From Nomia melanderi (taxonomy: Eukaryota > Arthropoda > Insecta > Hymenoptera > Halictidae): a stretch of 64,000 bases of DNA. The stretch lies in NCBI RefSeq assembly GCF_051020985.1, contig NC_135009.1:13586606-13650605 (forward strand), read 5' to 3'. A program made the translations under genes and the position numbers. The notes under the pieces were generated by a model. It saw only the letters and a list, made by a program, of their open reading frames with translations. It made no database searches and was not told the DNA's origin. Positions 51,697-62,014 of this stretch are shown in pieces; the first letter of the stretch is position 1; each line of letters starts with the position of its first letter.

Positions 51697-54600
51697 AGAC
51701 AAAGAAAAAAAAGAGAAAAGGAGTAAAAGAAACAAAGAAAAAAAATAATAGCAACAACAATGTCAACGAAAAGAACAAGGAGAGAGAAAAAAAAAGGACA
51801 GAAAGATTGGAAAAGCACACGCGCCCCCTTCGTGCCCGAACGAGAACGCGAATCTCTGCGATGCATTCAGTCTTGTTCCCTCGATCGTTCCAGCGACCCC
51901 TTCGGTCGCCGACGACGAAAGATCGCCGATCCTTGTTGCTCCTGCCGAGGTGTCCTGGGAACTTAAACAACGCCTCTCTCGATTCTCCGCCCGCCGGATC
52001 CCGGCGCGCGGTTCCTCTCGTCCCGGTCCCTTCGCCAAGAATATCTCAGTCCCTTAATTCTAGCATCTCCTCCGTTCTGTACAGTCACGTCTATGGCACT
52101 CGGTTCTCGCGGCGAACGTTTCACAACGCGACAGAGGAACTAAGAGACTAGACACACGGGAGGGAGGAGGAAGATACTTCGCGACGCTCGTTGCCGAACG
52201 ATTCTTCCTCTTCGACATCGTTACTATCACCATCGTTAACATCCTCATCATCATCCTCATCATCATCATCTTCATCATCATCATCAGCATCATCATCTTC
52301 AAGGAGCGACCGGCTGGACCAAGCGGAACGGTCCCAGCCAAGGTAATCGCGGCTGATTCCCCGGCAAGTCGGGGACGACAGAACGACCCTCGGTCAGCAT
52401 TGATGGCGGACATCGTTCCTGGTCGCCTCTTCGAACAGGTCGTCGAACACCTTGTCGACATCCGCGGTGTTCACGTTCAACAGCGGCGCCTGCTCGCTGG
52501 GTATCACCAGTCTCAGCCTCTCGTCGGGGATCCCCGTCATCGTGCGGCTCCGGGACAGGCCCACCATGGTTTTCTGCAGCATCCTAGGCGACCGCCGATT
52601 CTTATGGTCCTTCGTATCAACAGGCTCTGCAGGGCTGTCGAAGTACTGTCTGATCTTGTCCTCCATCTTCTTCACGCTGTCGGCCATCGAGGACGCCTCG
52701 AACTGCTTGGACCGCAGCTTCTGAGACGACGGCGACCTCGGTTTAGGCGGCTTGGGGTGCGACGGCAGCTTCGACGGCGTAGCTACAGGAGCGTTCACTT
52801 TGGGAGCACGGGGGTAGCTATTGGACAGAGCCAGCTGGTGCCAGGACTCCGACTTCGACAGCACGATGGACCTGGACGGTTTGTTCGCGCAGGAGACCAG
52901 GTACTCGTCGCTGGAGTCGATGGCCACGCCGTTCGGTATCGGCGAGCGTTCCTTCTGGATCGGCTTCGGCGGACTATTAGGCGACAGCTCGTAGGCCTCT
53001 CTCAGCGCGCCGACCCGGTTCGCGGTGACCGGACCCGGAGAGTGAGCCCTCTCGGGTTTCTTCTGGGGCACCGGGGTCAGGTACTTCCCGTACTTGGACG
53101 CCACAGGGCCCGGCGGGCGGTCGAAGTTCGCTGGTTGGTTGAAGGCCTGACCGCTGTGACTCGGAGCCGGTCGATTCTGGTTCGAGAGCTGATTGAAGGC
53201 CTGAGGCAGGACACTCGGCGGGCTGAAGCTGGGCTGGTCGAAGCTCTGCTGGCCCGGGTAACTCTCCGGTTGGCTGGATGGCTGAGTGAGAGGCTTGAAC
53301 TGGTTCGCGTAGTTGTCCGGTTGGCTCGAGGGCTGATGCTTGAACTGACTCGGACTCACGGAGGGGTGCGGCGGCTCGTCGTTTAAGGACGTGATCTCGT
53401 TCTGCAGGCGCCGGACCAGGCTCTGCTGCAGCAGGTTGTGTCTGCGGATCTCGTCCTCGGGCGTGGCGGTCTCGCTGGTGGCTGGCCTGGACCTGGAGGA
53501 CCACTGCGACGGGGACGGCGTCGAGGAGGCTCGCGAGTCGACCAGCATCTCCTCGGAGCGGGGCTCGGGGCTGTCGACGGACGAGGCGACCGTGGCGATC
53601 GCGCAGGTGTAGCGCGTCACCACGCCGGTGTCCGAGCTGATGTCCTGGTTCTGGATGTTCTGGTCGTCCAGGAACGTCGAGCCTTCCACGGGCCAGTCGG
53701 CTTTCTCCGGCACTTCCGGCTGGTCGTCAGACACGAAGGAATGATCCTCCACGTTCCCGTGATCCTCTATACGCTGGAAACCTTCGTACCTCGGGTCTGC
53801 GACTCCAGGCTGCTTCTGGTAGCTCTGGCTAGCCTCCTGGTGCACGCTCCGGTGGTCGTTGGCTTGCCGAGGACTCAACGCGTCTGGAACCGTGCGATAG
53901 TTCTGGTTGTGGTCCAGCACGAACCTCTGAGGATCAGGATGGTAAACGTTGCTCTCCAGGTTGGTGTTAACGTCCGCGTCGTTGGCCGCTCTCGGCTTCT
54001 CCAGGTCGGTCGTCTGCACGGACGCGTTGCTGCAAGCCGTAGATCCCTTGGAGATCTTCGGCGCCACTTTGAACGAGCGTCCTTCGTCCTGGTCCTCGTT
54101 GGCCCCGGTCTGCACTGCCACCGAAGAGCTACCTCTCAACGTAGCGTCCGGGTAGCGGGGCTTCTGATTCTCGAACGCTCTCGCCTTGATCGCCTCGAAC
54201 GCGCTTCTGGGAGCGAACTTCTCCTTGGCGCTCTCCCGGCGGTCCGGCTGCTGATGGATCCGAGGGCTCTGCTTCTCGGGGATCTTGAAGGAGATCTTGC
54301 CGTCCACCACGCCGGGCAGCCTCTGGCTCTCGAACTTCCTCGCGTCGACGGTGCTCTTCCCGACGAACGGCGCGAACTGCTTGCAGAACGACTTGTAGTC
54401 GATGCGGCCGTTCTCCGTGATCGTGCCGTTCGTCTTCTCGAGCCACGGCGGCTTCGGGAACGCGGACTTCTCCTGGTCCTCGATCCTCGGCTTCGCCGGC
54501 GTCTCCTTGTCGAACATCATCCTCGCCTTCTCCTTCAGCGTGTTCGTCGGCACGGGCGCGGCCTTCGGCCAGTGGTACGACGGAGGGACCTTCGACGACG

Positions 54601-57600
54601 CGGCGGACTTCTCCGTCTTCTTGAACGGCGACACCGGCGACTTCTCGATCTTCTTGAACGGCGAAGACGGCGCGTGCCGGAAGCCACCGGTGTCCTTCAC
54701 CGTGGAGCCGTAGCTCCTGGAGTCCGACTCCGCTCCGTAAACCTGCGTCTGCGCGGTCCCGGGGAACATCTTGTTCGCTCTGTCCTTCAGCGACGGCCTG
54801 TTCTCCCTGTCCTCGCTGCCGGTCGGCTTGTCGAAGGTCGTCTTGATGTTGGAGAACCTGCTGTTCCAGTTCTTGTTCGCCAGCGAGGCGTCCATCTTGG
54901 CGAAGCCGAACGGCTTGTACGGGGCCGCCGCGTTCGCCGGCGCCTCGTTCCTGTTGATCAGCGCCAGGAACTTCCTGTCGTTCTCCGTCTTCGGCTGCAG
55001 CGTCGGCACCGCGGTGCCAGGACTCAAACCGGCCTTGTCGCCGACGTTGATCGGCCTGCGCAGAGAGACGCAGCCGGAGTTCTCGCGGCCGAGGCTCTCG
55101 GCCTGCAGCTTCAGGTAGCTGGGTATATCAATAGTGTTCGCCCGCTTGATCTTCGTCTTCTTCGCGGTGAACTTGTTAGCGGCCGGGTACCTGCTGCCCG
55201 CCAGCTCCGCTCGCTGCCTGAGCGCCGCTGCCAGCTTGCTCACGCGACTTCTGTCGTCACTCTCGTTGCTCGCAGCACTCTCACTCTCCGGGTAGTTGTA
55301 CTGAATCATACCCTCGCTCTGCTTAGCGTCCTCGGGCTGGGCCACCTTGTAGCTCTCCCTGATCTCCTTGTTCTTGTCCTCCAGCACCTGCCGCTGGTTG
55401 ATAGCGTCCTTCACGCACTTGTCGCGAACCTCCTCGGGCTTCTTCTCCAAGCTGGCCTCGTTGGCTTGCTCCTTGTCCTTCGAGGGCGCGTCCTCGACGT
55501 ACGAGCAGCCCGTCCTCTCCTCCTCCAGCCACTTCCTAGCTTTGGCCAGCTCCTCCGCGGACACGCCGATGGTGTGTCTCGTGCCTCTGCGTCTCCTGCT
55601 CAGAGAAGTGGAAGGCAACACCGCTGGCTTCTCGGTTGGCTCCTCGGTCACCTGCAGCCTGGACAACAGACTCGAGACCAGCTTCAGCAGGTGCAATTTG
55701 CTACTTGGGTCGGAAGCAGCGCCGTTTCTAGCTAGTGCTGCTACGTCGATCCGCTCCAGGGTCTCGCGCAGCCGCGATAGGGCGGTCTGGATGTCGGACA
55801 AGAGCAGGTCCTCCAGGAACTTCAGGTCCTTCCTCAGCTCGGGCCCCTTGCAGTCCACCAGCACGCGTTCCATGGAGTTTCGCAGACGCTGGTCCTCCTC
55901 CGAGTCGACCCCGGAGTCCTCGGGCACCGGCCGAGCCGGCTGCTCGCTGCCCGACGTCAAAGAGTGCTCTAGCACTGTCCGCAGACGCTCTACCAGGACT
56001 GGCAGCGAGTTCCACTCGGCCGCCGCCGACGTCCCCGCGCGTTCTCCATCGCAGGCCGGCGGCGCAGCGTCGGCCGGATCCTCTCCCGGCGAGCTCGCGT
56101 CGTCGGCGGACAATGACGAAGGTGCCGGGGTCGTTTCCGGCGTCGCACGCGCTGAAAAAGAAACGAGACGAGACGGGGGTTGAACCCTGGGCCACCTGAG
56201 CGGCTGCCTTGAGGGGCGCGAGAGCGACGGAGCCATTCCGCGCAGAAGACACGCTTCTCTAGGTTCCGCCAGCCTTCCGTTACTCGATTTTCTTACTTTC
56301 TCGGCCGGCTCCTCGTTTTGGTTTCGTTCGATCGCTCTTGTTGCTCGCGCTATGCTCGTTTCGAGCGCGGCTCGCCTTCTGGTCTCGCCTACGAGCCGCG
56401 GCTCGGCGACATTCGATCGGCGTTTTCGGTTTGCCGGAGATATCGAACGTTCCGGGGTATTTATACACGGTTCGGCCGGCCGATCGAATGTCCTCGAACG
56501 GCGCAGACTGCGGATCCGCGGCTGGACTTCAGCAATGAGATTTGATGAGATGATACAGTTTAATGGAGCTGGCACGTCTCGATACAGTTCATTGCACGGG
56601 TATCCGCAGTCTGGGTGTAGCTTGACGCTGGAACTACCAAGTACCATTATTGCAAGTTTGATGGATATACAATATTATTATAAGAGAAACAAGGTAATGG
56701 AAATAACGGAATCTCATAGGTAGTTCCAGCGTCGATGTTCTATGACTACTTGTAAGGTCCGTCTAATAGGCGAGTGTCGATTGATTTCAAAGTGAATTAG
56801 AATCTTTTATTAAATTACGTTAAATTCTCCCCCGATGGATGATCCATCTTCCCCATTGAGAATCGTCGGGAATTCGTTCGCCGTCACTCGGGAATTAAAC
56901 GGGCCAAATCGAAACGCGGTTACATGTCAGCGGCGTTCTCGAGATCATTCATTCCGGTTACAGTCACACGTGAACGATCGCCGTTACACGGGCGACACAA
57001 TGGCCAGGGGTTAATTAGACACGGTCGGACGAGAAACGGAAGAGCAGAACGTCCGACGGGTTTTCGCGAGGCCGAAACCGACGGGGCCGGCTCTCTGCGA
57101 GTTGACCGGCTATCGCGCGCTCGCTCTTTATTTAAAACCCACCGGATTCTCCGCGGGATTTATTTTCGGTCGCTCGTTCAACGCCTCGCAGCTGCCCGCG
57201 TGCGAGCGTGACGGACTGAGGAGACGCGAACCGAGAATCGGTTGCGAGGTAATTCGAGGATGGATGGTCCACCAGGTTTCTTTCGTTCGTGATTGATCAT
57301 TGTTCGCGCGCGACCTGTACCCTGATACTTGACTCGTGTCTCCCTTGAGGGAGAGAACTCGAGGTGATCCGTGGATCTTCTGGATCTAACCTGCGCTCGA
57401 AGGTTTGCGGATCGTTCGTCTTTCTTTATTCTGTTGTGCACGCTATTGTATTTAGTGTCATTTATATTTATAGTGTGTGTGATACTATATGTATAATAGT
57501 AGTTTTATTTATATTTGTATTTATTACTGTATATATATATTAATAATATTAATATTAATATTATATATATAATATACTATATGCTATATACTATATACTA

Positions 57601-60600
57601 TATAGTATTAATATAATATATAGTAGTAATAATATTATTATATATATAATATTTTAATATAAATTAAAATATATTACAATATTATTACTATATTATATAT
57701 AATAAATATAAAGTAATAATATTAATATTAGTAATAATATAATATATAGTAGTAATAATATTATTATATGTATATATTTTAATATAAATTAAAATATATT
57801 ATAATACTATTACTATATATATTATATTGACATTATTAATATTATTACACAATAGACACTTCGTTCGCCAACAGTTTGAAATAATCGTTGACACATTTCA
57901 AAATATAGAACGCGATTAACTTTCTCTGAGAATTCATCTCTAGTCCGATCCACCGTTTTAGGCATCGCAGGAAAGTGAATTATTTTCATACAACTGATTA
58001 TTATCGAATGCTTGGATTTTCTCGTTGAAAAGACGCACGTTTAAACACACAAACTTTCGAGCGGCGGCGTGTATGCATAGTAACTCCGCGAGTGTTTATG
58101 AGAGCGTGATCACTCTTCAAAATGAATCTAGAACGTCCATAGTGCCGGCGTTCGTACGTTACAAAACGGTTTTATCCAGGGCACTCTGTGTCCAGGCGTC
58201 GTTAAGCGTTTCAACGTCAGCCTTACAGCTATCGCGCGTTAGAAATCCTCCTATGCTTAATGCTAATTGCGAAATCCCTTAAAAAATCAACGATCAATCT
58301 TACCAGTGTAACTCAGAAACCGTCTATTTTCACAATATTACCTTGATTTTTTAAGAAACTTACGCAACGATATCTCCTCGAATAGAAAGTACACGTCAAT
58401 TGTAGCTCTTCTGACACAATCGATTCCAGTGTTTTCCATAGAAATATACGTGAAAAAAACGAATCTCTTTTCCCCTGAGAGTTGGCTCTTGATCCTCTTT
58501 CTCTTAACTTAAGAACACACCGTCAGACTCTCCGTGAACAATTCGGAAATTTCGAGATACGGTACAGAGATACGTCTCTCGACTCTCGAGGTGATCCATC
58601 TATCCATGAATTACCATACTTCACGAACCTGGTTGTATGATCTCCTTCCTCTCCGTCTCCAGCGGTCTCCTCACCGCCTCAACGAACGTCTCTCTGTCCT
58701 CCCTGAAGTCGTCGCCGTTGCTTTCCTCGGACAACTCCTTGATCCCCTTGTGGACGTCCTCGTACGTGTCTAAATAGTCCGCGGAACTAGATCTGCCGCT
58801 CTCCTCCTCGATGATGCTGTGGAAATCATTGCCCTCCACCACGCCTCGAATATCTGGAAAACGTGCTCGTTTCACTGATCGCCGGGACCCGTGGGAATTT
58901 TACGGTAACGCCCCGTTCAACGATACCTCGATTAACGCTGACGCAACGTGATCATTGTCGTTCAATGCTGACCGTGGAACAGTCAACCCTTTGAGGACGA
59001 ACGTCGAATTTGATTTTTGTTTGATAGTATTCAAGAAGTGTAATTTAGCTTGAAAGAGCGTTCGATGTTTGAATTTTCGTCCGCAAAGGGTTGATTTAAT
59101 TTGAACAATCTCTGCGATGAGAATTAATGAGATTGACACGTTGACTGCCACGAAAAATATTATTTATGTATCACACCTTCGTGACATAATAACATCACAT
59201 AAGAACTGTAGTAGCAAATTAATAATTCTTATTTATCTTTATGTTAAAATATTGTCTTGTTTACGTCATTGGATATTTTTATTCGACGTCAGTCCTGTGA
59301 GTTATAATTGTTTTCAGCGACGGTGGCAGTCAACGTGTTTATATTAGAATAAAAGATTAAAGTGTCATGGAAGAATTACGTGTTCGTTCGAAGAGAATGA
59401 TTCATTCTGAGAGAGTTAATATCATTTAGTGAATTATAGAAGTAACTTAAAACCACACGTGTTTCATTAACGTTTCTAACGTTAACCGAGGTACTACTGT
59501 AAACAGAATAAACGAAGTTACATGAGTACTTGAAAATAAAAGATACATAGTACAAGGAGAGTATCAACCAAACCGCGTGACAATTTAAAAAAGAAAACGA
59601 AAGCTGTTTCTGAAAATCTGATTTTCGTAATGATTTAGTGAAGAGTGTCGCGACGCAGCGGAACACAGCAATGTTAGGCTGAGCGTCCACCTCGGGAACG
59701 AACAGCTTTTCCTCTCTTCGTCCACTCTGCTTCCTTGTGAAAAACAAATGCAACGGTAAGCTCATCCTTTGCACTCGGGAGGTTTACACGTGAATCTGTA
59801 GAATTATTAAGTTGTACATTTAACATGGAACTTTGCTATTTATCTAATGAATCGAAGAAATGATTTATTTAATACTAGATAACTTGAAGAATCGTGGAGA
59901 TTGTCTTAAGAAACAGTCTACACCTCATTAGGAAAATAGTTCCTTAATTACTGTGTAAATCATCGATAAGTTAATTTCAGAGAAACATAGTCTATGTCTA
60001 GAAAACAAATATTTCAACATTAGTGAACAATTTTCAAGTATACATGAATCTGTAGAATTATGAAGTTATACATTTAACATGGAACTTTGCTATTTATCTA
60101 ATGAATCGAAGAAATGATTTATATAAAACTAAATGACAACTTGAATTATCGTGAAGATTGTCTCAAGTTCCGTTCCTTAATAACCGTAGAAATCATTGAT
60201 AAATTGATCTCAGAGAAACACAGTCCATATGTCGCCAGAGAACGAATATTTCAACATTAGTGAAAACCTGTCAGGTGCAAAGGAATCCAAAGGATCTCTC
60301 TGTAAAAGTGAAACATTTAAACATTCCTTCGGTGGATACGCAGCGTAACGCGAGCGGACGATGCTTGTCCAGCGATCACGTGCACTAATTTTCGTCAATC
60401 TTAAACAAAGATCAGAGCGACGAGAGTGGGACGGTTACGTTAATGATGTTACGTTGCCAGATTAGAGGAAGACAGAGAAAGAGAGAGCGTGAAAGAAGAA
60501 AAGAAAGAGGCGAATGTTCTCGAGTGAGTCTGCTGTTTCAGCATCTTCGATCATCGTACTTTTTCCCCTGAGCTCCTGGACGTGCGCTCGTTCATTATCT

Positions 60601-60692
60601 ATTTACGATACTCAATATTTCTAGGCCAGAGATATTCAAAGAACATCGTGACGCCAGCTCGTAAAGAAGACCTCACCTTCCGTCTCCGACAT
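46740..60692 (-). CDS. SMTN: Smoothelin-like protein (disordered N-terminus plus calponin-homology domain)
   Basis: Smoothelins are actin-associated cytoskeletal proteins with one C-terminal type-2 CH domain. Minus-strand pieces: 60677-60692 (ATG, MSETE), 58629-58853, 52394-56151, then 48576-48651, 47556-47679, 47231-47382 and 46740-46863. The first three join in phase (16+225+3758 nt) into a 1332-residue frame ending at TGA (52394-52396). The last four join in phase and encode the CH domain. How the two parts are joined is not resolved: the CH exon at 48651 needs a phase-1 donor, and I found none before the TGA. The 5' exon has a 3' splice site at about 60719 and stays open upstream of the ATG, so further 5' exons are possible. 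The large exon is GC-rich and encodes Pro/Ser/Gln-rich, low-complexity, probably disordered protein. Confidence 0.8.
47904..48092. mobile_element. TTAACCCTTTGC-family element, abutting another at a shared TTAA
   Basis: Left end TTAACCCTTTGCGGACGAA; right end TTCGTCTGCAAAGGGTTAA, a 19-bp TIR with one mismatch. The 189-bp element has no coding capacity and lies in the intron between the first two CH-module exons. Its right-hand TTAA (48089-48092) is also the left TTAA of the next element. Confidence 0.65.
48089..48287. mobile_element. TTAACACTAAAACTACC-family element (unoccupied copy)
   Basis: Ends TTAACACTAAAACTACC and GGTAGTTTTAGTGTTAA are perfect 17-bp inverted repeats around 199 bp. Internally it contains a single TTAA (in the reverse orientation, GAGACTTTAATTACTTTACC) at the exact place where the related copy at 62615-63081 carries another element. 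This makes it an empty-site reference. Related ends appear at 50574, 56622 and 62395. Confidence 0.7.
50030..50570. promoter_or_regulatory. Intronic CpG-rich island with a YY1-type motif
   Basis: Markedly GC- and CpG-richer than its flanks and open in several frames on both strands. AAAATGGCGGC at 50167-50177 (plus strand) matches the YY1/Pho consensus AANATGGCGGC, which in animals often lies at or just inside transcription starts. An internal promoter, perhaps for a CH-only smoothelin isoform or an antisense transcript, is a reasonable guess only. Confidence 0.25.
50574..50958. mobile_element. Old TTAACACTGGAACTA-type element carrying a nested element
   Basis: The left end TTAACACTGGAACTA and the degraded right end AGTAGTTCTAGTGTCG (reverse orientation of the same ends) bracket about 385 bp. 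Inside, at 50675-50880, lies a complete TTAACCCCTTGCC element. The outer element is much more diverged than the inner one, consistent with a later insertion. Confidence 0.4.
50675..50880. mobile_element. TTAACCCCTTGCC-family MITE-like element, 13-bp perfect TIR
   Basis: TTAACCCCTTGCC at 50675-50687 and its exact inverse GGCAAGGGGTTAA at 50868-50880 enclose 206 bp of AT-rich non-coding sequence. The same end sequence occurs at 13105-13117 and, in related form, at 61126, 61269 and 61423. Confidence 0.6.
51655..51735. repeat. AAG microsatellite
   Basis: Interrupted AAG/GAAGA run with poly-A interruptions, in the smoothelin-like intron. It creates spurious Lys/Glu or Ser/Phe open frames on both strands. 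Confidence 0.8.
52148..52393 (-). other. In-frame extension after the TGA of the smoothelin large exon
   Basis: Directly after the TGA at 52394-52396 (context TGC TGA CCG) the same frame stays open for 81 codons to TAG at 52148-52150. The predicted peptide begins PRVVLSSPTCRG, continues GWDRSAWSSRSLLE, then a 20-residue Asp/Glu run from the GAT repeat, and ends EEEESFGNERREVSSSS. UGA followed by C is the leakiest stop context known in insects. It may be readthrough, a segment reached by splicing that skips the TGA, or chance 3' UTR. Phase-1 GT sites inside it (for example after 52225) could link to the CH exon at 48651. Confidence 0.35.
52227..52304. repeat. ATC/GAT trinucleotide microsatellite
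   Basis: ATC runs with few interruptions on the plus strand, just 3' of the smoothelin large-exon stop. On the minus strand the repeat reads GAT (Asp) in the frame of the large exon, giving the acidic run of the putative extension. Confidence 0.85.
56622..56735. mobile_element. Short inverted-repeat element, GACGCTGGAACTACC ends
   Basis: GACGCTGGAACTACC near 56624 and its exact inverse GGTAGTTCCAGCGTC at 56719-56733 enclose about 80 bp. The ends are a variant of the TTAACACTAAAACTACC family. The outer TTAA is degraded (TTGA). Confidence 0.5.
57440..57850. repeat. AT-rich low-complexity tract with a 126-bp duplication
   Basis: About 400 bp of almost pure A/T with TATATA, TAATATTA and TAGTAGTAATAATATTATTA units. 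The last begins at 57621 and again at 57747, so about 126 bp is duplicated. Several stretches are self-complementary (ATTTTAATATAAATTAAAAT). Located in the smoothelin-like intron. Confidence 0.8.
58983..59094. mobile_element. Short TTAACCCTTTGC-family element
   Basis: TCAACCCTTTGAGGACGAA and TTCGTCCGCAAAGGGTTGA are inverted repeats with one mismatch. The outer TTAA has mutated symmetrically to TCAA/TTGA. Length 112 bp, about half the size of its relatives, so probably internally deleted. Confidence 0.5.
59133..59341. mobile_element. CTGCCACG-family inverted-repeat element
   Basis: The left end TTGACACGTTGACTGCCACG and the right end GTGGCAGTCAACGTGT are inverted copies enclosing 209 bp. Related to 8632-9032 in the transporter intron. 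Confidence 0.5.
59791..60290. repeat. 254-bp imperfect tandem duplication
   Basis: TGAATCTGTAGAATTAT starts at 59791 and again at 60045. The second copy follows the first through CATTTAACATGGAACTTTGC and TTTCAACATTAGTGAA, with about 85-90 percent identity. Confidence 0.8.
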
Positions 60693-60903
60693 TTTGATCC
60701 TCTGCTTCGACTGGGCGCCTGGAAACGAAAACAAACATCCTTGTTTTATTCGTCGCATTAAAATTGACGTGGCAGGGATTCAACGGAAGGGAATCGGTTC
60801 TATAGTTTCCTAGAAATAATGCAACTATGCTTTCCCCCTCTCTCTCTCTATAAATAATATAAATATTCTAAAAAACGAGACATAACATGGGTTTATATTA
60901 TTA

Positions 60904-61129
60904 TTACCCCCTTGTCCTAATTTGTTTCTTAACTATGAGTGATACAATTACTTTATCATTAATCATCTATTACAAATGTTAATGCTTATTCTATATCTAC
61001 TCCAGAATATTTCCTATCTCTTATTTCCTTATTTCTCCTATGTTTCAAAAGAATTAATAACACTTAGATCTTCCAAATTTGAGAACTTTCATCATGAGTC
61101 TGACACGATATTGGAGGTCAAGGGGTTAA
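60904..61129. mobile_element. TTAACCCCTTG-family element, degraded left end
   Basis: The left end reads TTACCCCCTTGTCC and the right end CAAGGGGTTAA at 61119-61129. Internal words (ATTTGTTTCTTAAC, ATGAGTCTGACA) match the copy at 50675-50880, so it is the same family. Confidence 0.5.
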
Positions 61130-61520
61130 TAATAATTGGAATCCTCTATTTAAAAAACTACTATTCTAAAATCTTCCTAGAAACGTCCATCGATCCTCGC
61201 CTGAAGTCCCAAGATGAGAAATAAATTCTAAGGCAAACAATATGAGAAATAAATTATAAAGCAAGGGGTTAATAACAACAGAAATCCTCTATTTAAAAAA
61301 CTACAATTCTAACAAGCCCACGATCCTCCTAGAAACGTCCATCGATCCTCGCCTCCCAAGTTTCAAGATGAGAAATAAACTCTAGGGCAAGCAATATGAG
61401 AAGTAAATTATAAAGCAAGGGGTTAATAACAACAAAAATCCTCTATTTAAAAAGCTACAATTCTAACAAGCCTACGATCCTCCTAGAAACGTCGATCGAT
61501 CCCCGCCTCTCGAGCCCCAA
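61122..61520. repeat. Three tandem copies of a 143-154-bp unit
   Basis: The unit starting GGGGTTAATAA begins at 61122, 61265 and 61419. Each copy contains CCTCTATTTAAAAA and CTAGAAACGTC. The unit includes the right terminus of a TTAACCCC element plus flanking DNA, so the element end has been tandemly amplified. Confidence 0.8.
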
Positions 61521-62014
61521 GATAATCAGGCGAATCTTCCACGGTCGGACAATGTCCGCCGCTTATTATCACAAGTGTCTGGTAGTGCCTAGCGCGGTTC
61601 TAGGAATATTGTCCCTATTTAGCGGTGGCGTTTCAAGCACGTCGACATTGAGCTACTCCTATTCGATGACTGGCTTATTCCGGCGACCCGGCCGGCCGTT
61701 TAACAGCTGAACGACGGGATTCTCCGTTTCCGCGAAACCGGCGCGGACGTTAAACGACGGGCTCTAGGTCTAGCCGGTGCAATCCGCGACGGTAAGGGAA
61801 GCGTTGGCGGCTGTTTGGAACACGGCAGGCCTCGCGCGAAAATAACTTTGACCCGTTTTCGCGCATACGGAAATTAGGAAGTCCCGCTTGATCCGATGCT
61901 TGTTACGTGCCCGCCTCGATACAACCGATACCCGAACGCGTCGCGCTCGCGAGATCCTCCACGATCCTCGGAATCGGCGACGAACGAGCCACGGATTTTT
62001 CTTTGTGTGGTACT

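Larger units (their letters stand above)
48652..52147 (-). other. Intron-like region of the smoothelin-like gene
   Basis: About 3.5 kb between the CH exons and the large exon. It contains a CpG-rich island (about 50030-50570), a composite TTAA element (50574-50958), an AAG microsatellite (51655-51735), and GA and poly-A runs near 48880-49330. A short minus-strand open stretch at about 51226-51280 reads EIDVKDIEDIKDACNF and looks protein-like, but it has no good 3' splice site, so I do not call an exon. Confidence 0.4.
56152..58628 (-). other. Intron of the smoothelin-like gene
   Basis: 2.5 kb between the in-phase exons 58629-58853 and 52394-56151. The reading frame of the large exon remains open far into this intron (to 56647), which is a by-product of the GC-rich sequence; the CTTTTTCAG acceptor at 56152-56160 and the phase match fix the exon start. 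Contains an inverted-repeat element and a large AT-rich tract. Confidence 0.55.
58854..60676 (-). other. First coding intron of the smoothelin-like gene
   Basis: 1.8 kb of intron. It holds two TTAA-type elements (58983-59094 and 59133-59341) and a 254-bp tandem duplication (59791-60290). No exon recognised; the open frames at 58900-59151 and 59376-59774 have no family features. Confidence 0.5.

Noticed and set aside
51508..51970. Ser- and Phe/Leu-rich frames around 51.5-52.0 kb
   Set aside because: They are translations of the AAG microsatellite and its surroundings.
52400..53386. A 328-codon plus-strand open frame
   Set aside because: Same cause: antisense shadow of the GC-rich exon.
53438..55735. 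A 765-codon open frame on the plus strand opposite the smoothelin large exon
   Set aside because: It is Arg/Leu/Val/Gly-rich with no domain, and exactly antisense to a GC-rich coding exon whose codon bias suppresses stops on the other strand. The minus strand carries the in-phase spliced gene.
56152..56647. Upstream continuation of the large-exon frame as coding sequence
   Set aside because: A CTTTTTCAG acceptor at 56152 joins in perfect phase with the exon ending at 58629, and the upstream part contains an inverted-repeat element.
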